This document shows positions 25,820-38,358 of a stretch of DNA of 64,000 bases, in pieces; position 1 is the first letter of the stretch; every line of letters begins with the position of its first letter. The stretch is taken from the NCBI RefSeq assembly GCF_020921035.1, contig NC_063151.1:4774001-4838000 (forward strand), given 5' to 3'. The notes under the pieces were generated by a model. It saw only the letters and a list, made by a program, of their open reading frames with translations, made no database searches and was not told the DNA's origin. A program made the position numbers and the translations under genes. Source of the DNA: Rhodamnia argentea. Taxonomy: Eukaryota; Streptophyta; Magnoliopsida; Myrtales; Myrtaceae.

Positions 25820-28740
25820 TTATCCATGAAACTTGATGACCTTCTGCTTTGGCTTCTCCATGCACTTAATTGCTCTTCTCTCCAGCATTCTCACAACTTG
25901 CGCGAGCCATTTGGGCCTTCCTGTTTCAAATGTAATGTACGCTATGGAAATCCCAATTACGATTCCAGTTGCATAACCTACCCACAATACATTCTGTTCG
26001 ATCCAGTTCTCATACCCTTTCCGGTTGATACTTGGTGGAGGAGGGTGAGCATCGTCGAGGCATGCTTTAGGCAACGGAGTTCCACATAATCCTGGATTCC
26101 CACCAAATGAGTCGCTTGAAAATGTGCTCGAATGCTTATCTTGAGGAATTGGACCGATGAGTTGGTTCTTCGAGAGGTTTAAGTACCCAAGGGATGCCAA
26201 ATCTCCCAATTTCCTGGAAATTACACCACCAAGCTTGTTCGAAGAAAGATCAAGCCATTCAAGATTGGTCAAATTCCATAGACTATCGGGGATGGAACCA
26301 AGAAGGTGATTATGAGAAAGGTTGAGCCCTATGAGAGAGTGAAGATGTCCAATAACTCTTGGGATATCCCCTTCAAAAGAATTGTGCGACAAGTCAATGA
26401 TTGTGAAGACGGTCAAGGAGACCAGTAGCTGAATCTGCCCCTTTATGCTCACGGTGACTGAATTTTCATATCCTACCACCCTTCGAAAAAATTGTGTCAT
26501 ATACAATGAATTGCTTTGGTCATTTTCGCTATTCATCATGGCTTCAAGGTGCATTATCAAATTGGATGGCAAAGGACCGCCAAAGTTGTTGTCGGATAGG
26601 TCCAAAATGCGCAGCTTGGAGAAGCGGTGAGCTCCCTTGGGTAAATCCAAATTATCCTTGAAATTGTTGGATCTCAAAACGAGAACTTTTAGTTCTGGGA
26701 GTGTACCCAACCATCCTGGGAACCCATCCTCTATGCGATTGTTACCGAGATCCAGAATTTCCAAATAATCACATCTGATGAGGGACCGGGGCAATGTGCC
26801 TTCCAACCGATTTTGACTCAAGTCAAGAGTCGCCAAGCTATTTCTCCAAGAAAATGATTGAGGAATTGTGCCCTCAAGGCGATTCATTCGCAAGTTCAAA
26901 ATTGACAGATCGATGCTGAAATTTGTTAAGCACCGAGGCAAGCTACCAGTTAAGCTGTTATTTGACAAGTCGAGGTGCTCGAGCTTGCTGGCATCGCATA
27001 TCAAAGAAGGGATCTTTCCCGTAAAATTATTGCCAGCAATGCAATAAAAAAACGTGAAGGGAGATGGAAGTGGAATTGGCCCTCCAAACTCGTTGTAGGA
27101 CAACTCTAACACAGCCAATGAGGTGTTTGAGAAAACCTCTGTGGGCCACTGTCCAGTGAAACTGTTGTGGGAAATAAATAAGTACTCAAGAGCAGGGAAG
27201 ATGAGTCCAAAGGTAGTGAGATTGATAATACCATAAAATCTGTTGGCACTTAGATCAAGGGCATATAGTCGCGCTGCTTGCAGCCAATGTGGGAATATAT
27301 CAGCGAACTCATTGTAACTGAGAAGTAGTACCGATATGTTCACGCACTTGACTAGGGAGCGCGGTAACAGGCCTTGTAACTTATTGCCGCTTAGGTATAG
27401 ATAAACGAGATTGGTCATATTACCGACACATGGTGGCATCTTCCCAGAGAGACTGTTATTACCCAAGCTCAGATACCGAAGCGAACTCAACTGGCAAATC
27501 GAAGAAGGAATCTCCTCACTAATCCTGTTGGACGAGAGGTCCAAGCGTATCAATCTTTTTAACGAGCTCAGGAAAGAGGGGAACTTGGTCAAGTTGCAAG
27601 AAGACAACCCCAACACTTCGAGCAGCGGGAATGTATACTCCAGGGTGTTATAGGTTAGATTTAGCTCTAGGGAAACATTAAGCATTCGGAGATTTTTAAG
27701 CTTTGTGAAGTTTTCGAAATCTACGACCCCGCTGAAGTTATTCCCGGCTAGATATAGGATTTGTAGTTGCTTGAGATTCCACAGCGTTGGGGGGATGTGT
27801 CACGTGAATCTGCAACCACTAAGACCTAAAACTGTCAATCTCTTCATGTCACCAATTGAACCGGGTATTTCTCCTGAAAAGTTCGTACCGTCGAGAGACA
27901 AGTACGCAAGAGGACCGGTCCAATTGGATTTGGGAAGACTCCCGGACATGCGGGGATTGAAACGTGCAGAGAGAATAGCAAGGCTAGGAAATCCGAAAAC
28001 AATATCTGGAAACATTCCCCCTAAGGAACAGGCAGAAACTCTTAAATGTGTCAAAGAAGAAGACAAATTGGCGAAGGAGATGGGTGAAACCATAGACATG
28101 TCTACTGCATCAAGACCAAGCTTTCTCACTGCCGTTAGATTCTGAACAAGCATGGCGAAGACCGAATTCTCCAAAACAAGAGAAGAGAATGAGTTCGATT
28201 CATCGTAGTTGTAAGAGAGATCAAGTGACACAAGCTTGGATAGGCAAGCGATTTCAGGGGGAATGGCACCGAAAAAGTGCGAACGAGAGAGATTCAGGTA
28301 AGTCATTTGTACAAATACGCTCAGATTAGGCGAAATTCGTGTGCCAGCGAAGTCATTACCAGAAAGGTTGAGGCTCCGGAGCTGGCGAAGGAGGAGGGAG
28401 CTATTGGGACGGAGAGCGCCGCGAAGCCAACTGCAAGCACGATCGAGACCGACGACGTCGCCGGTGGTGCCGTCGCAGGCGACGCCGTCCCAGTAGCAGC
28501 AGTCGACGGCCACGTTCCACGCGTTCGTCTTCGGATAAGACGTGACGGGGTAATACAAATCGTCGCAACTGAAGCGGGACGCCATGGGATCAAGCACGAA
28601 GGAGTTCTTGAAAAGGAGCAAGGCATCGCGGTGGTCGGGAGGGCAAAGTGGGGAGGCAAAGGGGGGGATGGATGCAAGAAGAAGAGGAAACGGAGGAGGC
28701 CGAGGATTTGATGCCACCCCATTTTTTGCAGCTTTAACAC
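25820..28740 (-). pseudogene. LRR receptor-like protein (RLP, Cf-9/RLP7 type), unit A, two lesions
   Basis: A single long frame on the minus strand (28717-25820) encodes the LRR N-terminal cap with paired Cys (NVAVDCCYWDGVACDG), over 20 extracellular LRRs of the LxxLxLxxNxxxGxIP type, an island region, a membrane span (LWVGYATGIVIGISIAYITF) and a short basic tail without a kinase. RLPs of this kind pair with SOBIR1-type co-receptors in immunity. Two breaks are visible. The signal peptide that starts at 28740 in the unit B frame is shifted by a missing base in a G run near 28660-28666. An in-frame TGA at 27800-27802 (codon 306 from 28717) interrupts the LRRs. An alternative Met at 28717 gives a hydrophobic N-terminus, so secretion of a truncated product is possible. 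Confidence 0.88.
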
Positions 28741-29197
28741 GCGAGCGAGTTAAGCGGGGGGGAAGAGAGCTTCAATTTATACTAAGTTGAGTCTTGCAAT
28801 AAAGCCAGGCTATCGGCACAAGTCTTCTTCTTGAAAGGCCTGTGGACGGGCTCACCATAGCTTTCCAACTTCTTCTCCTCCCATCGTGTCCGAGATAGGA
28901 CTGCCGACATCTGCTTGCATTGCGGGTCATGGGGCAGCTTGCATTCCGTTTGACACGAGTCTTCTAATAAGCCAGGTTAGCCTCCCAACGTCTCCGATAA
29001 GACTGCCAACATCTACTTGCCTTGCAGGTTGGGGAATACTTGCATCGCCCATCCCATCAATAGGATATTCAGGCTTTCTATATCTTGCGAAAAATAGGTA
29101 ATTTAAAGAAAATATTTTTCATAAGATAAATGCGTGTACCGCTTACAAAAATGGATAATTCATTTTCCACGAAAATGTTTGGACATAGAATGTCGTT
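28741..29197. other. 5' flank of the unit A LRR gene
   Basis: No gene is seen. The stretch matches 43462-44141 in unit B except for a 220 bp insertion there. It ends at the junction with unit B. Confidence 0.6.
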
Positions 29198-29321
29198 CAG
29201 AGAAACTAGTTCGCAGCTCATATCAACCTCTCAAACACGAATCACAATCTCAACAAAAACTCCGAACGGAAACACAATAAAAAACTGATCGGAGCACATA
29301 AATGATCCCAGGGAGAGAGAA

Positions 29322-29543
29322 CTGCGGAGGTTTCTCGACGAACTCTTGGACGTAATTTTTGCCGAAACAACGGCGACCCGCGTCATAGACATCGCGAATC
29401 AGAGAGACGGGCTTGGTTTTCGAAATGGCCACGGCGCGCACATTCTCGGCACTCGCGCCGGATCGCTCGGCCGCTTGACGGACTGGGACCATGACGGAGC
29501 GGAGCACCGCTACAGCGAAGCTCTCCACGGCGGGAGCGGCCAT
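29322..29543 (-). pseudogene. Orphan exon 1 of the PLP homeostasis gene, unit B
   Basis: A 222 bp copy of PLPBP exon 1 remains open from ATG at 29543, with changes such as FGENY to FGKNY and KAPQ to KPPQ. The donor site is lost: the exon is followed by TT instead of GT (29321-29320). No downstream exons follow, because the duplication breakpoint cut within intron 1. It may still drive transcription from the copied promoter. Confidence 0.9.
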
Positions 29544-30429
29544 GAAACGCGATGGTTCTCGGTGGTTGCAACTACTCGGGATCGTGTCCCGCTCCTGTTA
29601 TGCCGCTCGTTGCTTTTCTCGAGATTTTCCGATTTCGGGGGTAGAGAGGTGAACTCGAATATAGAAAAAGACAAGTGAGAACATTTTTGCAGCCACATTT
29701 TTCTCGTGACTATAATAGTTGTAGTAAAAAAACCGAGAAAATTTTATGCCATTTCTTTTTTTGGTCAGAAAATTTTATGCTTTCAACAGACTGGCAAAGT
29801 GCGTTATTCAGTTTGTTATTTAGTGTTACAATTTCTTTTCTTTTCTTTTTTCCATAAATTGGACTGCCTAAATATTAACTCATTGGAGGCATTGTTAGTT
29901 TTACCTCGTTCCATATCGAGACTACGGTTTCGTCTATTGACATGTACATATAGAGAATTTTTCGAATGATTCCCCAAATCCAAGAGGCTCAGTTTGTGAT
30001 GTTATTTCAGCTATACATATATAATCTATTAATACTCTTTTCATATTTAGACTGCAATTCGATTAATTTCTGCCCCTTTGCTATTGTAGATGCCTGGTGG
30101 GAGCCACTCATTGTTCGGGCCCATTTGGCCCGACAATCATTCTCCACCATTATCGGGTTGGGTTGTCATATGAATGATTATATGTGATCTTTGGCCGAAG
30201 GCATTAAACAAAGTTATTTCATGAACAAGGCATGTTTATCGTGAATTTATCTAAACACTTGAACTTAGCAAGTCTTGAAATAAATATTTTGTGGAATCCC
30301 ACATATTTAAATAATATACAAACAGGTTGTGGCGCATATGATGCTAAGAGCCGAAGGCCAGTTATTTTATCAACTTTTTTTGTTGTAATTTTATAAATAC
30401 ATGTACGGTCCTATTACTTTTGATGGAGC

Positions 30430-31225
30430 AGGCGCGCATGGCAAGACTTCTGCTTCGTAAATCAACTACTGGTTATAAGTTAAAATTTTCACTTCTACTC
30501 AGAAGCAGAAGTTGATTTTTGTATTTCTGCTTCAGAAGTTAATTTCTAATCGGAGAAATTCATTTGGTAATAGTTGAAAATTTTTACTTCTGGAATATTA
30601 TTAACACAAAATCTTCTACAATGAATTATTATCGATAGTTGAAAAATTTATACTTCATTTTTAATTTTTTAAAAAAATAAAGAATTATTATTTATTTTTT
30701 ACTCCGGTGGCCGAAGATGGCAACTTAGTAGCGGTGGGTGGAGATCGGTGGCGGTGGTTGGTGGTGGGAAGTGATTGGCGTGGGGAGGTGGTTGGTTGTG
30801 GCTGGAGGTCGTAGGCAATGCTTGGTGGTCAACACGGGGCCAATGGTTGGTGGCGGCCGACGAAGGTCGAGAGGGCAACCGGCCGAGGGAGGGGGGTAGT
30901 CGACGGTGGTGGGCGGCGGGCGACAAGCAAGGGTGGCGGGCGGCGATGAGTGATGGCCGGCAACGGCGGGCGATGGCGGTTGGCGACGGGGAATGCGTGA
31001 ATGAGCGAGAGAGGCGTAATGAAAAGAGGGTGAGGCGAGAAGTATTTCTTGAGTTGAGAATCAATTTTTTTCAGCTTCTCAATTTGGGGAAAAAATAACT
31101 TCAGAAGTACAAATTTCTTTCAGAAGTAAAAATTTTTACGAAACGAATTTTTGCTTTAGAAGTTGCATTATCAAGCGGATTTTTCTAGAGCAGAAATTCA
31201 TTTTCAGAAGTGTTGCCATGCGTAC
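30430..31225. mobile_element. hAT-like non-autonomous element, unit B only
   Basis: Absent from unit A, where CTATTACTTTGGTGGCGTAGTGTCC is continuous (about 22104). The ends are inverted repeats: GCATGGCAAGACTTCTG near 30436 and its complement in CAGAAGTGTTGCCATGC near 31206-31221. The middle (30700-31000) is strikingly GC- and GGT-rich while the flanks are AT-rich. The class is inferred from the size and ends; the target duplication could not be resolved because both flanks have diverged. Confidence 0.6.
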
Positions 31226-32133
31226 TAGTGTCCATTGGCCTAACTTTGGCATGAACCAAGGTATCTATCCATACACCAAAAGTGCTTAATCTTTCATTCT
31301 ATTTACGGTTATAAATATACATACACAATTACACATGTGGCCTATTAACTCAACTTAATTTTATGCTTTGGACTTCATACAACAAGCTATTATCAAGTAA
31401 AAACCTGGTATATGAACTAAATTTCCAATTTCACGACACGATTATTTCGTTTGTTTTGGGTAGTCTTGGTTCAGTGTCCTGATCCTCCGAGCAATGCACC
31501 ATCTTTCTTTCTTTAGGCACGATTTAGAGCAAGCATCAATCCAATCTTTTCAAACGAGTCTTAACCGGGGAGTCCTCTTCTTCTTCTTGTTCATGAATAT
31601 AGCCAGCCGGTTCTTGTTCATGCACCCATTCTTGAATCAAAAGGTCAACTTCTGAGAAAGACAGCAGAGAGGAAAAGAAAGAAGAAGACAGGACAGATCA
31701 AAAGGGAGATCTGCTACTCCTCCCCGCGTCCCGTCCCATCTGTTTACTAACAGGCCTATACATATTCTGGGTTCTAACGAGCATTTCCTTGGACCTTTGT
31801 CTGCTGCTGAGGTTGAGAATCAAATCTCTCATTGCATGGCTTCTGTCTGAACCGAAGTCACGACCATTCACTACAAGTCAACTTTTTTTTTTTTTGGAGC
31901 CGGGGAGGGGGGTCTTGGTTGTTGGGTCGATTAACTTGCAGCATATGTATTACATGCGAGCGCCTGCTTTCTTGGGGGATTGAATAACCGATGCTACATA
32001 TTGATTACAACATGGTGGGGATGCTTTTAACATATTTTTTCTAATGAATGGGATGTTTTTAAGGATCATCTGGGGTTTTCTCATTGTGCTTATCTAGTGC
32101 TTATCTAGTGTTCGAGTCATTATACCTTGAGGC

Positions 32134-32650
32134 TGCGTTTGGTCATCGGGATTTCTGGTTAGGATAGGATTGGATATGATAGGATAAGAAATCTAGGGAT
32201 TTAGCCATATCATATCCATCATTTGGTGAACTACGGATTTAAAGTCGGATATTCTCATATCCTATCCTATCCCGTATTTGGTAGAAACTGTATATCAATA
32301 TAAAGAACATATATGCCCTACGTGATGCTCATGAAATATTCTGATCTTATTACTATAAAAATAATATTCTCATACACAAAAAAAAAAACTTGAAAATATA
32401 CACATTTTATTAGATTTTCAAACCTCTTTGCAAAATAAATAAATAAAATGAAAATAAAAACAAATGTGACAAGAAAGTTAGCTTTTATATGACGGATAAG
32501 AGAAATCCTATCCGACCTTATCTTACCCCCTTCCTTAGGATTTTTTTATCCGGGTTATATCCCCCCTATATCCGACATTATACTATCCGGGACACCTACC
32601 AAACACGGGATAAGATAAAACATATCCTATCCCGAGTTTTATACGGACGA
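32134..32650. mobile_element. About 515 bp insertion, unit B only
   Basis: Unit A reads CCTTGAGAGTACAGAAAGAG without interruption (about 23142); unit B has CCTTGAG then GCTGCGTTTGGTCATCGGG... and resumes at AGTATAGAAAGAG. The insert contains several inverted GGATAGGATAT / ATATCCTATCC motifs, giving a fold-back structure typical of MITEs. Exact ends and target duplication are unclear. Confidence 0.55.
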
Positions 32651-32767
32651 CTAGTATAGAAAGAGCATTGATCACAGTTGTAAGTCGACTCTCATCTTTA
32701 ATTGGAAGGTCTATGACCTTCATTCTTTTTTTTTGTTGTTGATATCTTTCTATGAATTATTTTTGAA

Positions 32768-33270
32768 AAAAATGACACAAATGGTCCATAAACTTTGACC
32801 AAACTTGCAATTTGGTCTCTGACTTTTTAATTTGACCAATATGTTTCCTAAACTTTAGTACAATGTACAATATAATCTATAAACTTTCAATTTTTTTGAT
32901 GTGGTCATGTGTTTTTTAAACATGTTCAACTAAGTTCCTGAACTATAAAAAAATGTCAGAGTCATCATTGAACTTGAATTAATGGAAGAACTGTATTGAA
33001 CATCTTTCTATAATTCATGGACTAAATTTCAAAAGTACAGGAATCGCATTATACATTAGGCTAAATCTCAGAGATTATATTGGCAAATTAAAAGTTAGGA
33101 ATCACATTGCACATTGGTTCAAAGTTTTAAGACCATAATGGTCAAATTAAAAATTCAGGGACCATATTGCATATTGGATCAAAGTTCATGGATTACATTA
33201 GTCAAATTAAAAGTGCAGAGATCACACTACACATGAGGTTAAAATTCAAGGATCATTTGTGTCATTATTC
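32768..33270. repeat. TIR-type element with internal short repeats, unit B copy
   Basis: The ends are inverted: ATGACACAAATGGTCCATAA at about 32772 and GGATCATTTGTGTCAT at about 33251-33266. The interior is a chain of degenerate motifs of about 40 bases. The same family occurs at 23264-23750 and 44764-45174. Confidence 0.65.
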
Positions 33271-33500
33271 CTCATTTTTTATAGTTGAATTTGGCCCAAT
33301 CCACTTACCACCGAAATCTGAAAAGAGAGCACAGATGTGAGCTAATTTTGACGATCAGCGCAGGTATAAATAACATCCTACTTCTGTAGTCTCTTCACAT
33401 TCCTCATTCAGGCCATTTCTCCGTGGCCATCGCATCTCCAGGCTCGATATTCACCCCAAAATCCACCCATCTTCCCTCAACAATTACTCCCTCTTCAACC

Positions 33501-33931
33501 ATGAGGTCCCGTAAGATCATATCCATTTTTATCTTAGCGACAGTGGCTATTACCCTCGTTACTGACGCATCCCGGGGAGCACGAGTACGAGCCCAATGGT
33601 GAGCTCTCCCATCGCCTCGCCTCATCCCGTGACCCAATCCGGTTCGTCTCGCATAAAGGGACGCATGCCTGTCGCTTGACTTGCAACAAGTTTCCTAGGA
33701 TATGTCGCGCTAAGGGAAGTCCTGGACACATAGTTGTTGCAAGAAGAGGTGCGTCGATCTGCTTGCCGACCGGCTCAACTGTGGGATGTGTGATAGGAAG
33801 TGCAAGCACAATGAGATCTGTTGCAAAGGGAAGTGTGTGAACCCGTCGTTCAATAGGAAGCATTGTGGGGTTGTAACAATGGGTGCAACGAGGGCAACTT
33901 CTGTCTCTTGGGGCTCTGCCATTATGTCTAG
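33501..33931 (+). pseudogene. STIG1-like pseudogene, unit B, frameshifted
   Basis: This is the homologue of the unit A gene, starting at ATG 33501. A net deletion of about 44 bases after the signal peptide (near 33565-33575) shifts the frame to a TGA at 33600-33602. Two extra bases near 33727 and one missing base near 33873 shift it again. The Cys domain and a stop in the expected place (TAG 33929-33931) are still recognisable. At the position of the unit A nonsense codon this copy has AAA. Confidence 0.85.
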
Positions 33932-35314
33932 GACAGGAGGAGAAATCCAGAGAGAGGATTCACATGGTCGGATACCAATTGTTGAGGCCCTTGTATTCTA
34001 ACCTCTAGAGTATCGTTTAATTCTTAAACATGATCGTTGCAAAGTTTCTTGGCAACAGAGCTAACAATTCGTATCATTCGGATCATAGCCTCTTCAGATT
34101 TAATCCAAATACGGTATTTTTTGAAACCTAGGCGCAATCCATTTATTAATCTCGTGTATAAACGTGTAGGAAGTGTATTTAAACATCTGTCAATATGTTG
34201 TTGGGCTCCAATAGACTTCCAACTTCTCCTTCGATAAGATGACTTCAACTTGCCTTGCGGGTTGGGAGTTGAGTCAATATCGATCAAGGGGAGCAACTTG
34301 CTTCGCCTTGGATTGTTACTGATATTTTACAAGGGGAGCAAAACGCTTGTCTAAACATACTTTGATTTAATAAAGAGCTTGTCAAATGAAAGTTACTAAC
34401 CCGACAATCTCATAATAGTGTCAGTTATTTTTTACTACAAGATCTCTCAATCGATGAATATTTTATATAAAATATGCTGTAATTGTGTGAATTTAAAGTT
34501 GAAATTGTACCGTTTTTTATAGTACTGTCAGAAAAATAGTTTTCAACATTTCACGGACATAATGGCGAGGGTTAGGCAAAGAAAAAGACACGGGGTCTGG
34601 CTGGAATCTATGTGTTTTGCTTGGGCACAGTAGATTTAGGACAGCGGTGCACTAACAAGTCAAAGTCTTCTGGAAACGACATGGCTGGGGTCCCGGAGTA
34701 TTTGGATTTTCTTGATTGTCTTGGTGGGATGACTCGTGCGTGGAAAATTCTTCCTTGGTCCCAGATTTGACTAGATGTCTGTTCTGGTTCTAACAGCAAC
34801 TCTCCAATGCATGTTTTCCCTAAAAAAAAAGGCTAGACAACAAGACATTCTCGAACAAAACAAAGAGGCCCGTCACTGTTTTTTTCATCTTGAAGAGAAG
34901 GGATTCATTCAATCTTTGCCATACTTCTTCAGTAGAATTATTTGGAACGAGAATATGCTGTGAATATTTCACACGACATTTTTCGGTTCCACTTTGACTT
35001 ATGTTCTCCATCAACGACCATGAATAATAGCTACGTGAACGGGAAGTTGGAAAAGATATTTGTAGAGGTTTATGGCATGGGATTCATTTTTTTTTGGGGG
35101 GGGGGGCTTTTGCTTCTTCTTTTTAAGCTTTGTGCTTGACAGATACCGTTACTAAAAAAAAAATTAATGGATATATAATTGCAACAAGAAACAAGAAGAG
35201 AAGACATTCGAAAGAAGCCTTCATAAGGGAAATTACATTTTAAACTAGTCTAGTTACATCTTTATTCATTGAAATTACATTCCACGGTTGAAAGGGACAA
35301 CTCTTCAAACAATT
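33932..35314. other. Intergenic, unit B
   Basis: Co-linear with 24546-25819 in unit A. No gene is supported. Confidence 0.5.
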
Positions 35315-37748
35315 TCATTGTCCATGAAACTTGATGGCCTTCTGCTTTGGCTTCTCCATCCACTCAGTTGCTCTTCTCTCCAGCATTCTCACACGTCGCG
35401 CGAGCCATTTGGGCCTTCCTGTTTCAAATGTAATGTACGCTATGGAAATCCCAATTACAATTCCAGTTGCATAACCTACCCACAATACATTCTGTTCGAT
35501 CCAGTTCTCATACCCTTTCCGGTTGATACTTGGTGGAGGAGGGTGAGCATCGTCAAGGCATGCTTTAGGCAACGGAGTTCCACATAATCCTGGATTCCCA
35601 CCAAATGAGTCGCTTGAAAATGTGCTCGAATGCTTATCTTGAGGAATTCGACCAGTGAGTTGGTTCTTCGAGAGGTTTAAGTACCCAAGGGATGCCAAAT
35701 CTCCCAATTTCCTAGAAATTACACCACCAAGCTTGTTCGAAGAAAGATCAAGCCATTCAAGATTGGTCAAATTCCATAGACTATCGGGGATGGAACCAGT
35801 AAGGTGATTATGAGAAAGGTTGAGCCCTATGAGAGAGTGAAGATGTCCAATAACTCCTGGGATATCCCCTTCAAAAGAATTGTGCGACAAGTCAATGATT
35901 GTGAAGACGGTCAAGGAGACCAGTAGCTGAATCTGCCCCTTTATGCTTATGATGACTGAATTTTCATATCCTACCACCCTTCCGAAAAACCGTGTCATAT
36001 ACAATGAATTGCTTTGGTCATTTTCGCTATTCATCATGGCTTCAAGGTGCATTATCAAATTGGATGGCAAAGGACCGCCAAAGTTGTTGTCGGATAGGTC
36101 CAAAATGCGCAACTTGGAGAAGAGGTGAGCTCCCATAGGTAAATCCAAATTATCCTTGAAATTGTTGGATCTCAAAACGAGAACTTTTAGTTCTGGGAGT
36201 GTACCCAACCATCCTGGGAATCCATCCTCTATGCGATTGTTACCGAGATCCAGAATTTCCAAATAATCACATCTGATGAGGGACCGGGGCAATGTGCCTT
36301 CCAACCGATTTTGACTCAAGTCAAGAGTCGCCAAGCTATTTCTCCAAGAAAATGATTGAGGAATTGTGCCCTCAAGGCGATTCATTCGCAAGTTGAAAAT
36401 TGACAGATCGATGCTGAAATTTGTTAAGCACCGAGGCATGCTACCAGTTAAGCTGTTATTTGACAAGTCGAGGTGCTCGAGCTTGCTGGCATCGCATATC
36501 AAAGAAGGGATCTTTCCCGTAAAATTATTGCCAGCAATGCAATAAAAAAACGTGAAGGGAGATGGAAGTGGAATTGGTCCTCCAAACTCGTTGTAAGACA
36601 AGTCTAACGCAGCCAATGAGGTGTTTGAGAAAACCTCTGTGGGCCACTGTCCAGTAAAACTGTTGTAGGAAATAAGTAAGTACTCAAGAGCAGGGAAGAC
36701 GAGTCCAAAGGCAGTGAGGTTGATACTACCATAAAATCTGTTGACACGTAGATCAAGGGCATATAGTCGTGGTGCTTCCAGCCAATGTGGGAATATATCA
36801 GCGAACTTATTGTAACCGAGAAATAGTACCGATAAGTTCACACACTTGACTAGGGAGCGCGGTAACGGCCCTTGTAACTTATTGCCGCTCAAGTATAGAT
36901 AAACGAGATTGGTCATATTACCAACACATGGTGGCATATTCCCAGAGAGATTGTTATTACCCAAGCTCAGATACTGAAGCGAACTCGACTGGCAAATCGA
37001 AGAAGGAATCTCCTCACTAATCCTATTGAAAGTGAGGTCCAAGCGTATCAATCTTTTTAACGAACTCAAGAAAGGGGGGAACTTGGTCAAGTTGCAAGAA
37101 GGCAACCCCAACACTTCGAGCATCGGGAATGTATACTCCAGGGTGTCGTGGGTTAGATTTAGCTCTAGGGAAACATTAAGCATTTGGAGACTTTTAAACT
37201 TTGTGAAGTTTTCGAAATCTACGACCCCGCTAAAGTTATTCCCGGCTAGATATAAAATTTGGAGTTGCTCGAGATTCCACAGTGATGAGGGGATGTGTCC
37301 TGTGAATCTGCAATCACTAAGAACTAAAACCGTCAACCTCTTCATGTTGCCGATTGAACCGGGTATTTCTCCTGAAAAGCTTGTACCTTCAAGAGACAAG
37401 TACGCAAGAGGACCGGTCCAATTGGATTTGGGAAGACTCCCGGACATGAGGGGATTGGAATTTGCAAAGAGAATAGTAAAGCTAGGAAGTCGGAAAACAA
37501 TATCTGGAAACCTTCCCCTTAAGGAACAGGCAGAAACTCTTAAACGTGTCAAAGAAGAAGACAAATTTGCGAAGGAGATGGGTGAAACCATGGACATGTC
37601 TACTGCATCAAGACAAAGCTTTCTCACTGCCGTTAGATTCTGAACAAGCATGGTGAAGACCGAATTCTCCAACACAAGAGAAGAGAATGAGTTCGATTCA
37701 TCGTAGTTGTAAGAGAGATCAAGTGACACAAGCTTGGAGAGGCGAGTG

Positions 37749-38166
37749 TATTGAAGATATCACCGCCTACTCTAGAATTCAATAACGTGACTCTTCGATA
37801 GATTTTTCGGTTTCCGATGGACATCTATCGACGCGCGTGTTTAGTGTTATTATTGTTTTGTAGTTCTTTTAGAGTCATCATTGTTGTGTGTCTCGAGAGT
37901 CCTTTAGTATTCCGATGTGTAATTATTGCTATGTATCCGGACGGGTCTTTTCATGTACCTAGGGCATGTCGGGAGTCATGTTGTACGCCTATATAAAGGC
38001 GAGTCCCGTAATTGTTTCGTTAAGGTGAAAATAAGGTAAATATAGAAAATTGTTGAGTCCATCTCCTCTCTTGAAAGCTTCTCTCGTGTGAAGAGAACCT
38101 TTCACCTTCGATAGTCTTCGATCATCTTGAGGATCGAGACGTGCTTCGCAACTACGAGGTTCAACA
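37749..38166 (+). repeat. 5' LTR of the copia element
   Basis: 418 bp, starting TATTGAAGATATC and ending GAGGTTCAACA. The TATA box lies at 37990-37998. Confidence 0.95.
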
Positions 38167-38358
38167 TTTGGTATCGGAGCGCGGTTATCGGGGACCGTGA
38201 ATCAAGTCTTCCGGAGCGTGGTTCGTGAAGACGGTGGTTAGCGACCATTATTCGTGTGTAAGCGGTCAAGGACCGGAGTACGTCGAAGCTCTGCGGGAGT
38301 ACAGTCGGGGATCGTGATCAATTGGTTGGGACCAAGCCGGGCATTTTTCTCCAATCGG

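Larger units (their letters stand above)
20881..29197. repeat. Segmental duplication, unit A (8.3 kb)
   Basis: Unit A begins CAGAGAAACTAGTCCGCAGC at 20881 inside the PLP gene and ends at GGACATAGAATGTCG near 29197, where unit B starts with the same CAGAGAAACTAG at 29198. It carries PLP exon 1, a STIG1-like pseudogene and an LRR receptor-like pseudogene in the same order and orientation as unit B. Confidence 0.92.
29544..33500. other. Intergenic part of unit B
   Basis: No gene is supported. It matches 21227-23981 in unit A, interrupted by the insertions at about 30430-31225 and 32134-32650. It also contains the internally repeated element at about 32768-33270. Confidence 0.6.

Noticed and set aside
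30775-31098. Gly/Arg/Trp-rich open frame in the hAT-like element
   Set aside because: It results from GGT/GGC repeats lacking stops, with no recognisable domain.
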